A DNA stretch of 64,000 bases from Motiliproteus coralliicola (GTDB taxonomy: Bacteria > Pseudomonadota > Gammaproteobacteria > Pseudomonadales > Balneatricaceae). Of the stretch, positions 1-9,400 are shown in pieces (position 1 is the first letter of the stretch; each line of letters begins with the position of its first letter). The stretch is from positions 62,001 through 126,000 of the forward strand of contig NZ_QQOH01000004.1 of the NCBI RefSeq assembly GCF_003345655.1, written 5' to 3'. The notes beneath the pieces are model-generated. The model did no database searches, was not told the origin of the DNA, and was given only the letters and a program-made list of their open reading frames with translations. The translations under genes were made by a program, and so were the position numbers.

Positions 1-1549
1 CGATGGTACCGACCCGGCCGACTTCGCCTGGGTGATCTTCGAGATGGAGCAACGACTGGAAGCGGCCGGGCAGGCGGTGCAGCAGGGCTGGGAGCAGTAC
101 CCGGTGCCCTTGCCCTACGCCATCGCCGAGGCGCCCAAAGGCTACGGTTTCCCGGGCCAGGGCAGCAATCTGGCCCACGGCACTCCACTGGGTCAGAACC
201 CGCGCACAGATGCCGAGGCTCTGCGGCGCTTCAACGAGGGCGCGCGACGGCTGTGGGTTCCGGACCCGGCCTTAGCCGAGGCCTGCCAACAGCTGTGCAA
301 CCATGAGCAGCAACGCCGCCCCCATGAGCGCGAACTGGGCGATGTCACCACCCAGGTCCGGGCTCAGCTACCGCCGCCCAACTGGAGTTCCGACCTGCAA
401 CCACTGCGCTCGCCGATGGATGCCACCGACGAGACCTTTGTCGGCATCGTCCAGGCCAACCCACAGCTGCGCCCCCGGGTCGGAAATCCGGATGAGCTGC
501 GTAGCAATCGAATGAACCAGACTCTGGATCTACTCAAGCACCGGGTCACCGACCCCGAAGAGGGGATGGCCGAATCGATCGACGGCAAGGTGATCACCGC
601 ATTGAATGAGGAAGCGGTGGTCAGCGCGGCGCTGGCCAACCGTCATGGCCTCAACATGGTGGTCTCCTACGAGGCCTTCGCGGTCAAGATGCTCGGCGCC
701 ATCCGTCAGAGCCTGATCTTCGCCCGCCACCAGGTCGAAGCCGACCAGCCTCCGGGCTGGCTGTCGGTGCCGATCGTACAGACCTCGCATCTGTGGGAGA
801 ACGGCAAGAACGAACAGTCCCATCAGGACCCGACCCTATGCGAAGCGCTGATGTCGGAGATGTCAGATCGTTCGAGGGTACTGTTTCCAGCCGACTGGAA
901 CAGCGCCATGGCTGCCACCCGGGCGCTCTATCAAAGCCATGGCCAGATCTGGTCACTGGTTCAGCCCAAGTCGGCGGTACCACAGCATCTCAGCGCCGAG
1001 CAGGCTGAAAGTCTGGTTAAAGACGGAGCCATTCGGCTGCAGGGTACCGAGGACAGTCCGTTGCAGCTGATCGCAGTGGGCAGCTACCAACTGGTGGAGC
1101 TGAAAAAAACTTCGGCCCGGCTGCAGCGTGAGAAGATCGACCACTCTCTGATCTACCTGCTCGAGCCGGGCCGATTCCGCCAGCCCCGCGATCGCTGGGA
1201 GGCCGACAGTCTCAGTCCCGAGGCTGTGCGCCAAGCGCTGTTCCCAACCACCACCCAACAACGCCTGCTGCTGGGCCATATGCGACCCGAAGCGTTGCTG
1301 GGGGTGCTGCGCCCGCTCGATCTTGGGCCGCAACACTGTCGTGCACTGGGCTACCTCAACCGCGGCGGAACCCTGGATGTGGAAGCGATGCTGTATGCCA
1401 ACCGCTGCACCTGGGCCCACTGCCTGGCGGCGATCAGCGAACTGACCGGCACAGCGCTGGAACAGTTGCTCAGCGATGATGAAATTGATGCGGTACAGGG
1501 TCGGGGCGATCCCTATGCGATCATCGCCCGGCCCCATAAAACCGCCTGA
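1..1549 (+). CDS. Phosphoketolase family protein, 5'-truncated by window edge
   Basis: The reading frame is open from base 2 and has no start in the window, so the N-terminal part lies upstream. About 515 residues are visible; full phosphoketolases have roughly 790. Family-like stretches are GFPGQGSNLAHGTPLG near the left, ELRSNRMNQTL, the HGLNMVVSYEAF segment, the SHQDP motif near base 820 and the terminal GYLNRGGTLD block. Phosphoketolases are thiamine-diphosphate enzymes that split xylulose-5-P or fructose-6-P with phosphate to acetyl-P and an aldose phosphate. The usual WRxDHNGFSHQDP block reads LWENGKNEQSHQDP, so the protein is a divergent member and its substrate is uncertain. It converges with the cyclase gene 45 bp away. 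Confidence 0.8.
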   Translation, partial: DGTDPADFAWVIFEMEQRLEAAGQAVQQGWEQYPVPLPYAIAEAPKGYGFPGQGSNLAHGTPLGQNPRTDAEALRRFNEGARRLWVPDPALAEACQQLCNHEQQRRPHERELGDVTTQVRAQLPPPNWSSDLQPLRSPMDATDETFVGIVQANPQLRPRVGNPDELRSNRMNQTLDLLKHRVTDPEEGMAESIDGKVITALNEEAVVSAALANRHGLNMVVSYEAFAVKMLGAIRQSLIFARHQVEADQPPGWLSVPIVQTSHLWENGKNEQSHQDPTLCEALMSEMSDRSRVLFPADWNSAMAATRALYQSHGQIWSLVQPKSAVPQHLSAEQAESLVKDGAIRLQGTEDSPLQLIAVGSYQLVELKKTSARLQREKIDHSLIYLLEPGRFRQPRDRWEADSLSPEAVRQALFPTTTQQRLLLGHMRPEALLGVLRPLDLGPQHCRALGYLNRGGTLDVEAMLYANRCTWAHCLAAISELTGTALEQLLSDDEIDAVQGRGDPYAIIARPHKTA

Positions 1550-1594
1550 GCGATTGCTACCCGGCAATCCGTCTGAGGCTTAGTGGCACCGGGC

Positions 1595-3373
1595 TTAGGG
1601 ATTGAGAACGCCGGCCTTGATCAGGTCGTCGCTCAGCTGGCGAGGAATCTCCTGATCACGATAAGACTCCATCTGCAGCAGGGTCTGGACAGGAAAGTCG
1701 GCGGTGATCGCCAACAGTTCTTCGACGGCTTTCGCCAACGCGGAGGGATCGGACAGGTGGGTCAGTGCCGCCACCTGATAGAGACAGGCGCGTCTGGATT
1801 TATGCAGTAACTGGGATACCACTTTGACCGTTTCGCGGTAGTTCCCCAGGATATAGTGTGCGGTGGCTTCGATCTCGCGACAGTAAGTCGGCAGCAACGG
1901 GTCGAGAGCGATGGCGCGCTTGTGGTATTCCAGCGCCTTCTCCGCCTCCCCCAGGAAATTGTAGAGCTCGCCGATGCGGCCGAGAATCCAGGCGCTGTTG
2001 GGGTTGAGCGCCAGAGCACGCTGAAAGTGATATTCGGTTTTGTCGAACTCTTGATTGCTCAAACAGATCGATCCCATGATTCGGTGGGTTTCGGCATCGT
2101 TCTCATCCAGATCCAGCGCCCGGGTAACGGAGCCCAACTCCTCGTCGTAGTAATCCGCCTGTGTCCAGGCAGCCAACCCATCAAGCGCACAGGCTTTCCA
2201 GGCATGGGCACGGCTGTACTCCGGATCTTTTTCTATCGCCATGTTGAACCAGTACAGCGCCTTTTCTGCAGCCTCGCGGGTGACCCCACCGAGGCGGTGG
2301 TATTCCAGACCGCGAAGAAAGCACTCGTAGGCAAACATATCGGCCGGTTTCTTTTTTCTGGCCGCCACCAGAGTTTCATGCTCGATACGCCCCACCACCG
2401 TCGAGACGATCGATTTCGCAAGCTCATCCTGAACCTCGAACAGCTTGTCGAAGACCGAGTCGTATTTTTCGGCCCAGACCTGATCACCGGTCACGCTGTT
2501 GATCAACCGAGTAGTGATTCGGATACGATCACCCAGCCGCCTGATGCTTCCCTCAAGGCAGTAGGCCACCCCCAACTGCTGACCCAGCTCGGACAGATCG
2601 AGCGGTTTATCCTGCAGCGCCAGGCTCGCATTGCGTGTGGTAAGAAATAAGCCGCCGAAACGGGAGAGTTCGGTGATTAAGTCGTCGGTAAATCCCTCGG
2701 CAAAATAGTGCTGTTCAGGGTCTTCGCCCAGAACACTGAACGGCAACACAACCAGCGAGTTGGGGATACGTTGCCTGGGCTTTTGATGCACCAGTTGATC
2801 CGGATCGCCGGAGACGAAGCTGTGATGACTCAGCTCACCGACAACGCGATAGGTCTGAACCGGCTCGGGTAGGTTTTTGAGGGCTTGTTGCCCGCTGTTT
2901 TCAAACGTCAGTTGCGCGGTTCGTTTGACCTGATCAAACACCGATTGGGAGATCAGCACGGAGCCGGGATCGGCGATACCTTCCAATCGTGCCGCGATAT
3001 TGACGTCATCGCCGTAGATATCCTCCTCATCCCAGAAAATATCGCCGAGATTGACCCCAATACGGAACATCATTCGCTGTGGCTCCGGCACCTCGGCAAT
3101 CCGTAGCTCAACTCGTCGCTGGATGTTGTAGGCCGCCAGTACCGCGTTGGTGGCCGAAGTGAATTCGGCCAGAAAGCCGTCACCGGTCAGCTTCACGATG
3201 CGACCGGAGAATTCGTCAATGATGGGATCAATAATTGTCTGGCGGTACGACCACCAGGTCTTGATGGTGCCCTCTTCATCAAGACGCATCAGACGGGTAT
3301 AACCGACCACATCTGCGGCGATAACCGCAGCCAGTCGTCTTTGAACTTGTTGTCCCATCGCTCTTCTCGTCAT
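1595..3373 (-). CDS. Class III adenylate/guanylate cyclase with TolB-like and TPR regions
   Basis: This 592-residue cytoplasmic protein has three parts. Residues about 12-180 are a class III cyclase catalytic domain. Metal-binding aspartates are visible at D21 (AADVVGY) and D65 (LTGDGF), and the transition-state pair N125/R129 in VNIAARLE, so it should be active. Residues about 205-335 resemble the TolB-like domain (COG5616) often joined to such cyclases (LVVLPF, YFAEGFTDDL, LEGSIRR). Residues about 345-560 carry tetratricopeptide-like helices (ALDLDENDAETH, ALALNPNSAW, AIALDPLLP). There are no obvious membrane segments. An alternative start is M6, five codons in. It likely makes cAMP or cGMP in response to an unknown signal read by the C-terminal parts. 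Confidence 0.87.
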   Translation of the reverse strand: MTRRAMGQQVQRRLAAVIAADVVGYTRLMRLDEEGTIKTWWSYRQTIIDPIIDEFSGRIVKLTGDGFLAEFTSATNAVLAAYNIQRRVELRIAEVPEPQRMMFRIGVNLGDIFWDEEDIYGDDVNIAARLEGIADPGSVLISQSVFDQVKRTAQLTFENSGQQALKNLPEPVQTYRVVGELSHHSFVSGDPDQLVHQKPRQRIPNSLVVLPFSVLGEDPEQHYFAEGFTDDLITELSRFGGLFLTTRNASLALQDKPLDLSELGQQLGVAYCLEGSIRRLGDRIRITTRLINSVTGDQVWAEKYDSVFDKLFEVQDELAKSIVSTVVGRIEHETLVAARKKKPADMFAYECFLRGLEYHRLGGVTREAAEKALYWFNMAIEKDPEYSRAHAWKACALDGLAAWTQADYYDEELGSVTRALDLDENDAETHRIMGSICLSNQEFDKTEYHFQRALALNPNSAWILGRIGELYNFLGEAEKALEYHKRAIALDPLLPTYCREIEATAHYILGNYRETVKVVSQLLHKSRRACLYQVAALTHLSDPSALAKAVEELLAITADFPVQTLLQMESYRDQEIPRQLSDDLIKAGVLNP

Positions 3374-3658
3374 CGCTTTCGGATCAGCGGTAGCTAAAAC
3401 CCGAGCTATTTCAGATGCATCAGACCGAGAATTACCCCGGGTTAACTAGCTGCTTAACAGCCACGGGGCGGGATTCTCCGTCGTCATATCGATCGGACAT
3501 CGCAGACTCAGTCAGGACATCATTGTTGTGAGCTACAACGTTAAGTTAAGCATATGACAGCTCCCCCAAATAGCCACCGCATCGGCCGCAGGGCTGTTGG
3601 TTCGAGTCAAGAAATCGCTGATAAGCTGCGCTGCTGGAAAAAGGGGTTTAAATCCAGC

Positions 3659-4504
3659 TTAGAAATAACGTCCGGGGGTGCGCCCCAGCGCCTTACGGAA
3701 CATCGCAATAAAGGCGCTCTGACTGTCATAGCCCAGGTCCTGGGCAATCAACGCCACCGGCTGGCCCTGGGCAATCCGGCTCAGGGCTTCAAGCAATCGA
3801 GCTTGCTGACGCCATTGACCGAAACTCATGCCGGTCTCCTGCTGAAACCGCCGCGCCAGGGTACGCTCGCTCATCCCCAGTTGCCGACCCCAGCTGGCCA
3901 ACGGCTGTTTGTTGGCCGGATCCTGGCGCAGCTGTTCGGCCAGGGTACGCAGCGGCGCACTGGTGGGTTCGGGCAGATACAGCGCCGCCTCGGGCAGCAA
4001 CTCGAACTGGTCCAGAAACACGCTGACCAGCCGCCCCTCGGCTCCTTCCTCGTCGTAGAGGCGATCAAACTCCGCCATCGTTACCATCAACTCGCGCATC
4101 AGGGGTGACACACTGACCACCTGACACTGCTCCGGCAGACGCCCAGCCGCCTGCGGCGCGATGTAGATGTTGCGCATTTTGACACTCTGGATCGCCCGGG
4201 CATCGTGCTCGATAAAGGGCGGAATCCACACCGCCCGTTGCGGCGGCACCACCCAGTGGCCGATATCCCGCGCCGAGACCTGCACCAGCCCCTCGACGAT
4301 CCAGAGCAACTGCCCCCAACCGTGGCTGTGGAACGGGGTCACGAATCCCGCTTCCCGATCCACTTTTCGCACCACCAACCGCCGCGGCACATCCTCGATC
4401 CGCTCCTTGACCGACTCACCATCGACGGTGGTCCAGTGCGGGGGGAAAGGGGGGAGTTCGGTGGATTCCAGCGAACCTGTCTGTTTCTCGATATTTTTTG
4501 GCAT
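3659..4504 (-). CDS. AraC-family transcriptional regulator with N-terminal cupin
   Basis: A 281-residue regulator. The N-terminal half is a cupin-like sensor (HSHGWGQLLWIVEGLVQV, then VVPPQRAVWIPP). The last 100 residues are an AraC/XylS double helix-turn-helix (LGMSERTLARRFQQETGMSF, then IAQDLGYDSQSAFIAMFRKA and the terminal GRTPGRYF). This arrangement is typical of AraC regulators that control a neighbouring divergent efflux gene. The MFS transporter starts 114 bp away on the other strand, so it is the probable target; this is inferred from position only. The ligand is unknown. Confidence 0.92.
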   Translation of the reverse strand: MPKNIEKQTGSLESTELPPFPPHWTTVDGESVKERIEDVPRRLVVRKVDREAGFVTPFHSHGWGQLLWIVEGLVQVSARDIGHWVVPPQRAVWIPPFIEHDARAIQSVKMRNIYIAPQAAGRLPEQCQVVSVSPLMRELMVTMAEFDRLYDEEGAEGRLVSVFLDQFELLPEAALYLPEPTSAPLRTLAEQLRQDPANKQPLASWGRQLGMSERTLARRFQQETGMSFGQWRQQARLLEALSRIAQGQPVALIAQDLGYDSQSAFIAMFRKALGRTPGRYF

Positions 4505-4618
4505 GACTGTCGGTATACGCCAAATTGCTGCCGATTTAAAGTGACTTTACTCAATCACGGTCTGACTTCGACCTAGTCAGTCTGATCATTTATCCACCAA
4601 CCACCCCGGGAGATTAGG

Positions 4619-5812
4619 ATGAAAAGCTGGCAGCGCCCCGAAAATCTGTTGTTTCTGATGACCGCCGCCATGTCGATCTCGTTCGGTATCTGGCAGGCCC
4701 TGTTGAACAACTTCGTTATAGAGCGAGCCAATTTCACCGGCGTCGAAATCGGCATCCTGCAATCGCTTAGGGAGATCCCGGGCTTCCTCGCCTTTGGCGC
4801 CGTGCTGCTGCTGGTGTTGATGCGAGAACAGACCCTGGCACTGGTATCCTTGCTACTGCTGGGACTGGGGACCGCGCTGACCGGTTTCTTCCCGAGCGAG
4901 ATCGGGCTGTACTGCACCACCGTGCTGATGTCGATCGGCTTCCACTACTACGAAACCATTAACCAGTCGCTGTCGCTGCAGTGGTTCGATAAGAAAAGCG
5001 CCGCCCATAAGCTGGGTCAACTGGTGGCGGTACGCTCCTTCGCCGGACTGCTGGCTTTCGGCATGGTGTGGCTCTGTCTGGATATGGCCGGCTTTAAGAT
5101 GGAAACCGTCTATCTGCTCGGCGGCGGCGTGACGCTGCTGATCGCGCTGGGCTGCTGGCTGCTGTTTCCCTATTTCCCCCAGCATGTGGAGCAGCATAAG
5201 AAGCTGATTCTGCGAAAGCGCTACTGGCTCTACTACGCGCTGACCTTTATGGGCGGTGCTCGGCGGCAGATCTTCGTGGTGTTCGCCGGCTTCCTGATGG
5301 TGGAAAAGTTCGGCTTCAGCGCCGCCCAGATCTCACTGCTGTTCCTGATCAACGGCGTCATGAACATGATCTTCGCCCCCAAGATCGGCAAGCTGATCGG
5401 CCATTGGGGTGAGCGCAAGGCGCTGACGGTGGAATATATCGGCCTGATGATCGTGTTCGCCGCCTACGCAGTGGTCTCCAACCCCTGGATCGCGGTGACC
5501 CTTTACGTCCTGGATCACCTGCTTTTCTCGATGGCGATCGCCCAGAAGACCTACCTGCAAAAAATCGCAGACCCGCGCGATATGGCCCCAACCGCCGGCG
5601 TCGCCTTCTCGATCAACCATATCGCAGCGGTGGTACTGCCGGCAATCTACGGCCTGCTGTGGCTGGTTTCTCCGGCCGCGGTGTTTCTGACCGGCGCGGC
5701 CCTGGCCGGCGGCTCTCTGCTATTGGCCAGACTGGTACCCGAACGGCCGGAACCGGGCCAAGAAGTGGTCTGGCGAGGCGTAACACAGCCGGCGGGCCCA
5801 ACAACCTCTTAG
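4619..5812 (+). CDS. MFS transporter
   Basis: A 397-residue integral membrane protein with about 11-12 hydrophobic segments, the usual size for a major facilitator superfamily carrier. The ATG is preceded by GGAGATTAGG. I cannot assign a substrate. The gene is divergent from an AraC regulator, so expression is probably ligand-induced. The stop codon TAG (5810-5812) falls on the tip of an inverted-repeat element (about 5811-6077). The original C-terminus may therefore have been changed by its insertion; the present tail (VTQPAGPTTS) is hydrophilic and looks unconstrained. Confidence 0.85.
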   Translation: MKSWQRPENLLFLMTAAMSISFGIWQALLNNFVIERANFTGVEIGILQSLREIPGFLAFGAVLLLVLMREQTLALVSLLLLGLGTALTGFFPSEIGLYCTTVLMSIGFHYYETINQSLSLQWFDKKSAAHKLGQLVAVRSFAGLLAFGMVWLCLDMAGFKMETVYLLGGGVTLLIALGCWLLFPYFPQHVEQHKKLILRKRYWLYYALTFMGGARRQIFVVFAGFLMVEKFGFSAAQISLLFLINGVMNMIFAPKIGKLIGHWGERKALTVEYIGLMIVFAAYAVVSNPWIAVTLYVLDHLLFSMAIAQKTYLQKIADPRDMAPTAGVAFSINHIAAVVLPAIYGLLWLVSPAAVFLTGAALAGGSLLLARLVPERPEPGQEVVWRGVTQPAGPTTS

Positions 5813-6077
5813 GGTCTGTTAACACTATTGGAATCCTGCCTGCTGAGACCACTTTCCCGCTCAGCTAGGCAGAAGGAGCGAGTAGTATTGAACATACATA
5901 AGCGACTGATAACGCAGCAGAGCGGGAAAATGGCCACAGCCCTGCGGGTTGTACCTGAGAAAGCTCCACTGGTCGATGCTCGGCGCTTATTTGGAATTAC
6001 CAAACGACACGACTCGCGCTTAGGTAGTAGCTTTCTCAGGTGCAACAGGCTCGGTTCTAGTAGCGTTAGCAGACCCT
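5811..6077. mobile_element. MITE-like 267-bp inverted-repeat element (E1)
   Basis: The ends are imperfect inverted repeats: AGGGTCTGTTAACACTA at 5811 against the complement of 6061-6077, which reads AGGGTCTGCTAACGCTA. The flanks TTAG (5809-5812) and CTAG (6076-6079) fit a YTAR-type target duplicate, as known for IS5-group elements. Inside are a hairpin (5836-5847 with 5860-5872), a pair TTTCCCGCT (5853) / AGCGGGAAA (5921), and a perfect 13-bp inverted repeat ACCTGAGAAAGCT (5953-5965 / 6029-6041). No transposase or credible ORF is present, so it would be a non-autonomous element. It lies between the MFS gene and the ABC operon. Confidence 0.65.
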
Positions 6078-6184
6078 AGGCCTAAGTCCAGAATTTTAAA
6101 ACCAAAATGCCTTTAGAAATCCCTTGTTGGATACGTTATGGTTATAAAGAGGTACCTAAATTAATAACAAAACGGACCAACACC

Positions 6185-7189
6185 ATGCTTAAAAAGGCCT
6201 TAACGGTTAGTGCCATCGCAATGACGATGGCAACAGCAAACACTTATGCCGCGGATTGTGGCAAGGTCACGATTGCCGATATGAACTGGAGCTCCGCCAG
6301 TTTGATCGCCAATATTGATCGTTTCATCCTCGAGCACGGTTACGGCTGCGATGCCGAACTGGTTCCCGGTGACACCATGCCCACCGGCACCTCAATGATC
6401 GAAAAAGGCGAGCCGGATATCGCTCCAGAACTCTGGAGCAACTCCATGAAGGCGGCGCTCGACAAGGGTGTGGCCGAAGGGCGACTCAAGATCGCCGGCA
6501 AATCCCTTTCCGACGGCGGTGAAGAGGGCTTCTGGGTACCCAAGTACCTGGTCGATAAAGACCCCAGCCTGGCCACCATCGAAGGTGTGATCGCCAACGC
6601 CAAGCTGTTCAAGCACCCGGAAGACCCGGATAAATCCGCCTTTATCGGCTGTCCGGCCGGTTGGAACTGCCAGATCAGCGGCGGTAACAATTTCAAAGCG
6701 CTGAAGCTTGGCGAAGCCGGATTCGACCTAGTAGATCCCGGTTCGGCTGCTGGTCTGTCCGGCTCCATCGCCCGCGCCTACGAGCGGATGGAGCCCTGGT
6801 TCGGCTACTACTGGGCCCCGACCGCCATCCTGGGTAAGTACAAGATGGTCAAAGTCGATTTCGGCACCGGTGTAGATGAACAGCACTATCTGGACTGCAC
6901 CTCCAATGCCGAATGTGAGAATCCCAAAGCCACCATGTGGCCGCCCTCACCGGTGCATACCGTCACCACTAGCGATTTCGCCACCAAAGCCCCCGAGGCC
7001 TATACCTACCTGACCCGCCGCGCGTTCAAGAACAACCTGATGAATGAGCTGCTGGCCTGGATGGAAGAGAACCAGGCCGACGGAGATATCGCGATGGAAT
7101 ACTTCCTGACTACCTTCGAGCCGGTATGGCTGTCCTGGGTCAGCCCCGACGCTGCCGACAAGGTCAAGACCGCTCTGTCTCGCCTGTAA
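6185..7189 (+). CDS. Quaternary-amine (glycine betaine/choline type) ABC transporter substrate-binding protein
   Basis: A periplasmic solute-binding protein of the OpuAC/ProX class. From the chosen ATG at 6185 it has 334 residues and a clear signal peptide (MLKKALTVSAIAMTMATANTYA, then AADCGK). An upstream in-frame ATG at 6107 would put 26 non-signal residues before it and is rejected. Aromatic residues suited to a cation-pi cage are seen in NWSSAS, ELWSNS, GFWVP and YYWAP. Six cysteines may form disulfides. A permease and an ATPase gene follow. A GC-rich hairpin directly after the stop may hold the binding protein at a higher level than the downstream genes. Betaine, choline or proline betaine are possible ligands. 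Confidence 0.88.
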   Translation: MLKKALTVSAIAMTMATANTYAADCGKVTIADMNWSSASLIANIDRFILEHGYGCDAELVPGDTMPTGTSMIEKGEPDIAPELWSNSMKAALDKGVAEGRLKIAGKSLSDGGEEGFWVPKYLVDKDPSLATIEGVIANAKLFKHPEDPDKSAFIGCPAGWNCQISGGNNFKALKLGEAGFDLVDPGSAAGLSGSIARAYERMEPWFGYYWAPTAILGKYKMVKVDFGTGVDEQHYLDCTSNAECENPKATMWPPSPVHTVTTSDFATKAPEAYTYLTRRAFKNNLMNELLAWMEENQADGDIAMEYFLTTFEPVWLSWVSPDAADKVKTALSRL

Positions 7190-7196
7190 TCGTTAC

Positions 7197-7221
7197 GACC
7201 GGGCGGCGCTGCCGTCCGGTC
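7197..7221 (+). repeat. Intercistronic hairpin after the binding-protein gene
   Basis: GACCGGGCGGC / GCCGTCCGGTC forms an 11-bp stem with one G-U pair and a 3-nt loop, eight bases after the stop codon. There is no T-run. Such hairpins between a binding-protein gene and its permease gene commonly protect the upstream mRNA or attenuate transcription; that role is inferred here. Confidence 0.6.
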
Positions 7222-7278
7222 ATTCCCTTTACCTGACTTCCGAGTAAACCGCCAAAATCAAGCAAGACCGAGGTACCC

Positions 7279-8178
7279 ATGGCAGATTCATCCTGGCTCA
7301 CCCAATTCCCACAGATGGAGCGGGCCGATCTGCTCGCCATCCGTAAATCCCTTGACGCCGCCTACCGTGAATTTTCACGCAGCTACGGCGATCTGATCGA
7401 ATCCTTCTTCGACCCACTACTGACTTTTCTGATCTGGTTCGAAAAACTGCTGCTCAACACCCCCTGGTGGCTGGTGATCATGGCCGTCACGGTACTGGTG
7501 TACGTTGCCAGCCGCTCCTGGAAGCTGTCGCTGGCGGTAATCCTGTCCCTGCTAACGATCGGCTACTTCGGGATGTGGGACAACACCATGCGAACCCTCA
7601 GCATCATCACCGTCTGTACCCTGCTGGCGATCGCATTGGGGATACCGATCGGTATTCTGATGGCGCGATCCGACCGAGCCCAGGCGATTGTCACTCCGAT
7701 GCTCGATATCATGCAGACGATGCCCGCCTTCGTGTACCTGATCCCGGTGGTGATGCTGCTGGGTATCGGTAAGATTCCGGGTGTGATCGCGGTAGTCATC
7801 TACGCCATCCCGCCGGTGATTCGTCTGACCAACCTGGGCATCCGCCTGGTCGACAAAGAGGTCCTTGAAGCCGCCACCGCCTACGGCGCCAGCCCCATGC
7901 AACGGCTTTTCGGCGTACAATTACCCCTAGCGTCACCGACCATCATGGCCGGCATCAACCAGACCATCATGATGGCCCTGGCGATGGTGGTTATCGCCTC
8001 GATGATCGGTGTTAAAGGGCTGGGGCAGCCGGTACTGAAATCGATCACCAACCAGTACTTCACCCTGGGCCTGTTCAACGGCTTGGCCATCGTCGCGCTG
8101 GCGATCATTTTCGACCGCGTCTCCCAAGCCTACGCGAAACGAAATCAGCAACATATGCAGGGAATTGACAATGCCTAA
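7279..8178 (+). CDS. Quaternary-amine ABC transporter permease
   Basis: A 299-residue ProW/OpuAB-type permease. After a soluble N-terminal segment of about 50 residues there are about six or seven membrane spans. The cytoplasmic coupling motif (EAATAYGASPMQRLFGVQLP) that contacts the ATPase is clear near residue 200. The gene sits between the binding protein and the ATPase. Its last codons overlap the ATPase start by 8 bp, pointing to translational coupling. Confidence 0.9.
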   Translation: MADSSWLTQFPQMERADLLAIRKSLDAAYREFSRSYGDLIESFFDPLLTFLIWFEKLLLNTPWWLVIMAVTVLVYVASRSWKLSLAVILSLLTIGYFGMWDNTMRTLSIITVCTLLAIALGIPIGILMARSDRAQAIVTPMLDIMQTMPAFVYLIPVVMLLGIGKIPGVIAVVIYAIPPVIRLTNLGIRLVDKEVLEAATAYGASPMQRLFGVQLPLASPTIMAGINQTIMMALAMVVIASMIGVKGLGQPVLKSITNQYFTLGLFNGLAIVALAIIFDRVSQAYAKRNQQHMQGIDNA

Positions 8179-9385
8179 GCCCGAACAACAGCCGCTGATC
8201 CAAATCGACGGCCTTTACAAGGTCTTTGGCGAGCGTCCCGAGACGGTCATGGGAGCCGTCAAGGCTGGCCAATCCAAGGACCAGATCCTGGCGGATACCG
8301 GCCACACCGTCGGCTTGAAAGATATCAACCTGAACATCAACAAGGGTGAGATCTTCGTCATCATGGGCCTCTCCGGCTCCGGCAAGTCGACCCTGATCCG
8401 CCACTTCAACCGCTTGATCGATCCCACCGAGGGCCAGATCATCGTCGAAGGTACCGACGTGATGAAGTTCTCGGCCCGGGAACTGGAGCAGTTCCGTCGT
8501 CACAAGATGTCGATGGTGTTCCAGCGCTTCGGCCTGATGCCCCACCGTACCGTGGTCGACAATGTCAGCTATGGACTGGCGGTGCAGGGGGTCGACAAGA
8601 AAGAGCGGCTCGACAAGGCCCGAGAGTGGCTGGAGACCGTCGGTCTGGCCGGCTACGAAGACCAGTATCCCTCGCAGCTCTCCGGCGGCCAGCAACAGCG
8701 GGTCGGCCTGGCACGAGCACTGTGTACCGATGCCGAGATCCTGTTGATGGATGAGGCCTTCTCGGCACTGGATCCGCTGATCCGCAGCGAGATGCAGGAT
8801 CAATTGATCGAACTGCAGCAGAGCCTGCATAAGACCATTATCTTTATCACCCACGACCTCGACGAAGCCCTGCGACTGGGCGATCGGATCGCGATCCTGA
8901 AAGATGGTGAACTGGTCCAGCAGGGTGAGCCGGTGGATATCCTGCTGAATCCGGCCGACGCCTACGTCGAAGCCTTCGTCAAAGACGTCAACCGAGCCCG
9001 GGCGCTGACGGTGGAGACCGTGATGAAGCCGCCGGTCTGCCGTATCACCGCCGATACCATCGGCGAAGCGCTGACCCAGATGAAACGCCTGCCGGGCAAC
9101 TACGGTTACTACGTCACCGATGAAGGTTATCAGGGTGTGATCTGCCAGAGGACTCTGGAATCCGAAGCCAAACTTGATGGCGACAGTCCGATCTCCGAAG
9201 CCACCTTGCAGGAAGTACCGGCCATCGCCAGCGATGCGCTGCTGGAGTCGGTGATTCCGGAAACGCTGGAGACCGACTTCCCGCTGCCGGTACTGGATGC
9301 CGATGGCGATCTGCAGGGCGAGCTGTCCCGCGCCAGCCTGGCGGAAGTACTGGGCGAGAGCCATACCAAAGACAACGCCGCCTAA
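8171..9385 (+). CDS. Quaternary-amine ABC transporter ATP-binding protein with CBS domains
   Basis: A 404-residue ATPase of the ProV/OpuAA class. It has Walker A (GLSGSGKS), the ABC signature (LSGGQQQRVGLARAL), Walker B (ILLMDEAFSALD) and the H-loop (FITHDLDEA). The last 120 or so residues form a CBS-type region (VCRITADTIGEALTQM onward), which in OpuA-type importers senses ionic strength or nucleotides. I take the ATG at 8171 as start; a TTG two codons upstream is also in frame. This completes an osmolyte importer with the two genes before it. Confidence 0.92.
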   Translation: MPKPEQQPLIQIDGLYKVFGERPETVMGAVKAGQSKDQILADTGHTVGLKDINLNINKGEIFVIMGLSGSGKSTLIRHFNRLIDPTEGQIIVEGTDVMKFSARELEQFRRHKMSMVFQRFGLMPHRTVVDNVSYGLAVQGVDKKERLDKAREWLETVGLAGYEDQYPSQLSGGQQQRVGLARALCTDAEILLMDEAFSALDPLIRSEMQDQLIELQQSLHKTIIFITHDLDEALRLGDRIAILKDGELVQQGEPVDILLNPADAYVEAFVKDVNRARALTVETVMKPPVCRITADTIGEALTQMKRLPGNYGYYVTDEGYQGVICQRTLESEAKLDGDSPISEATLQEVPAIASDALLESVIPETLETDFPLPVLDADGDLQGELSRASLAEVLGESHTKDNAA

Positions 9386-9400
9386 GCTACCTCTGATCGA

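Noticed and set aside
6107-6184. Upstream ATG for the binding-protein gene
   Set aside because: It would put 26 residues ahead of a clear signal peptide; the ATG at 6185 gives a normal secreted protein.
8105-9364. 419-codon minus-strand ORF opposite the ABC ATPase gene
   Set aside because: Antisense shadow of a complete ATPase with all motifs; no family features of its own.
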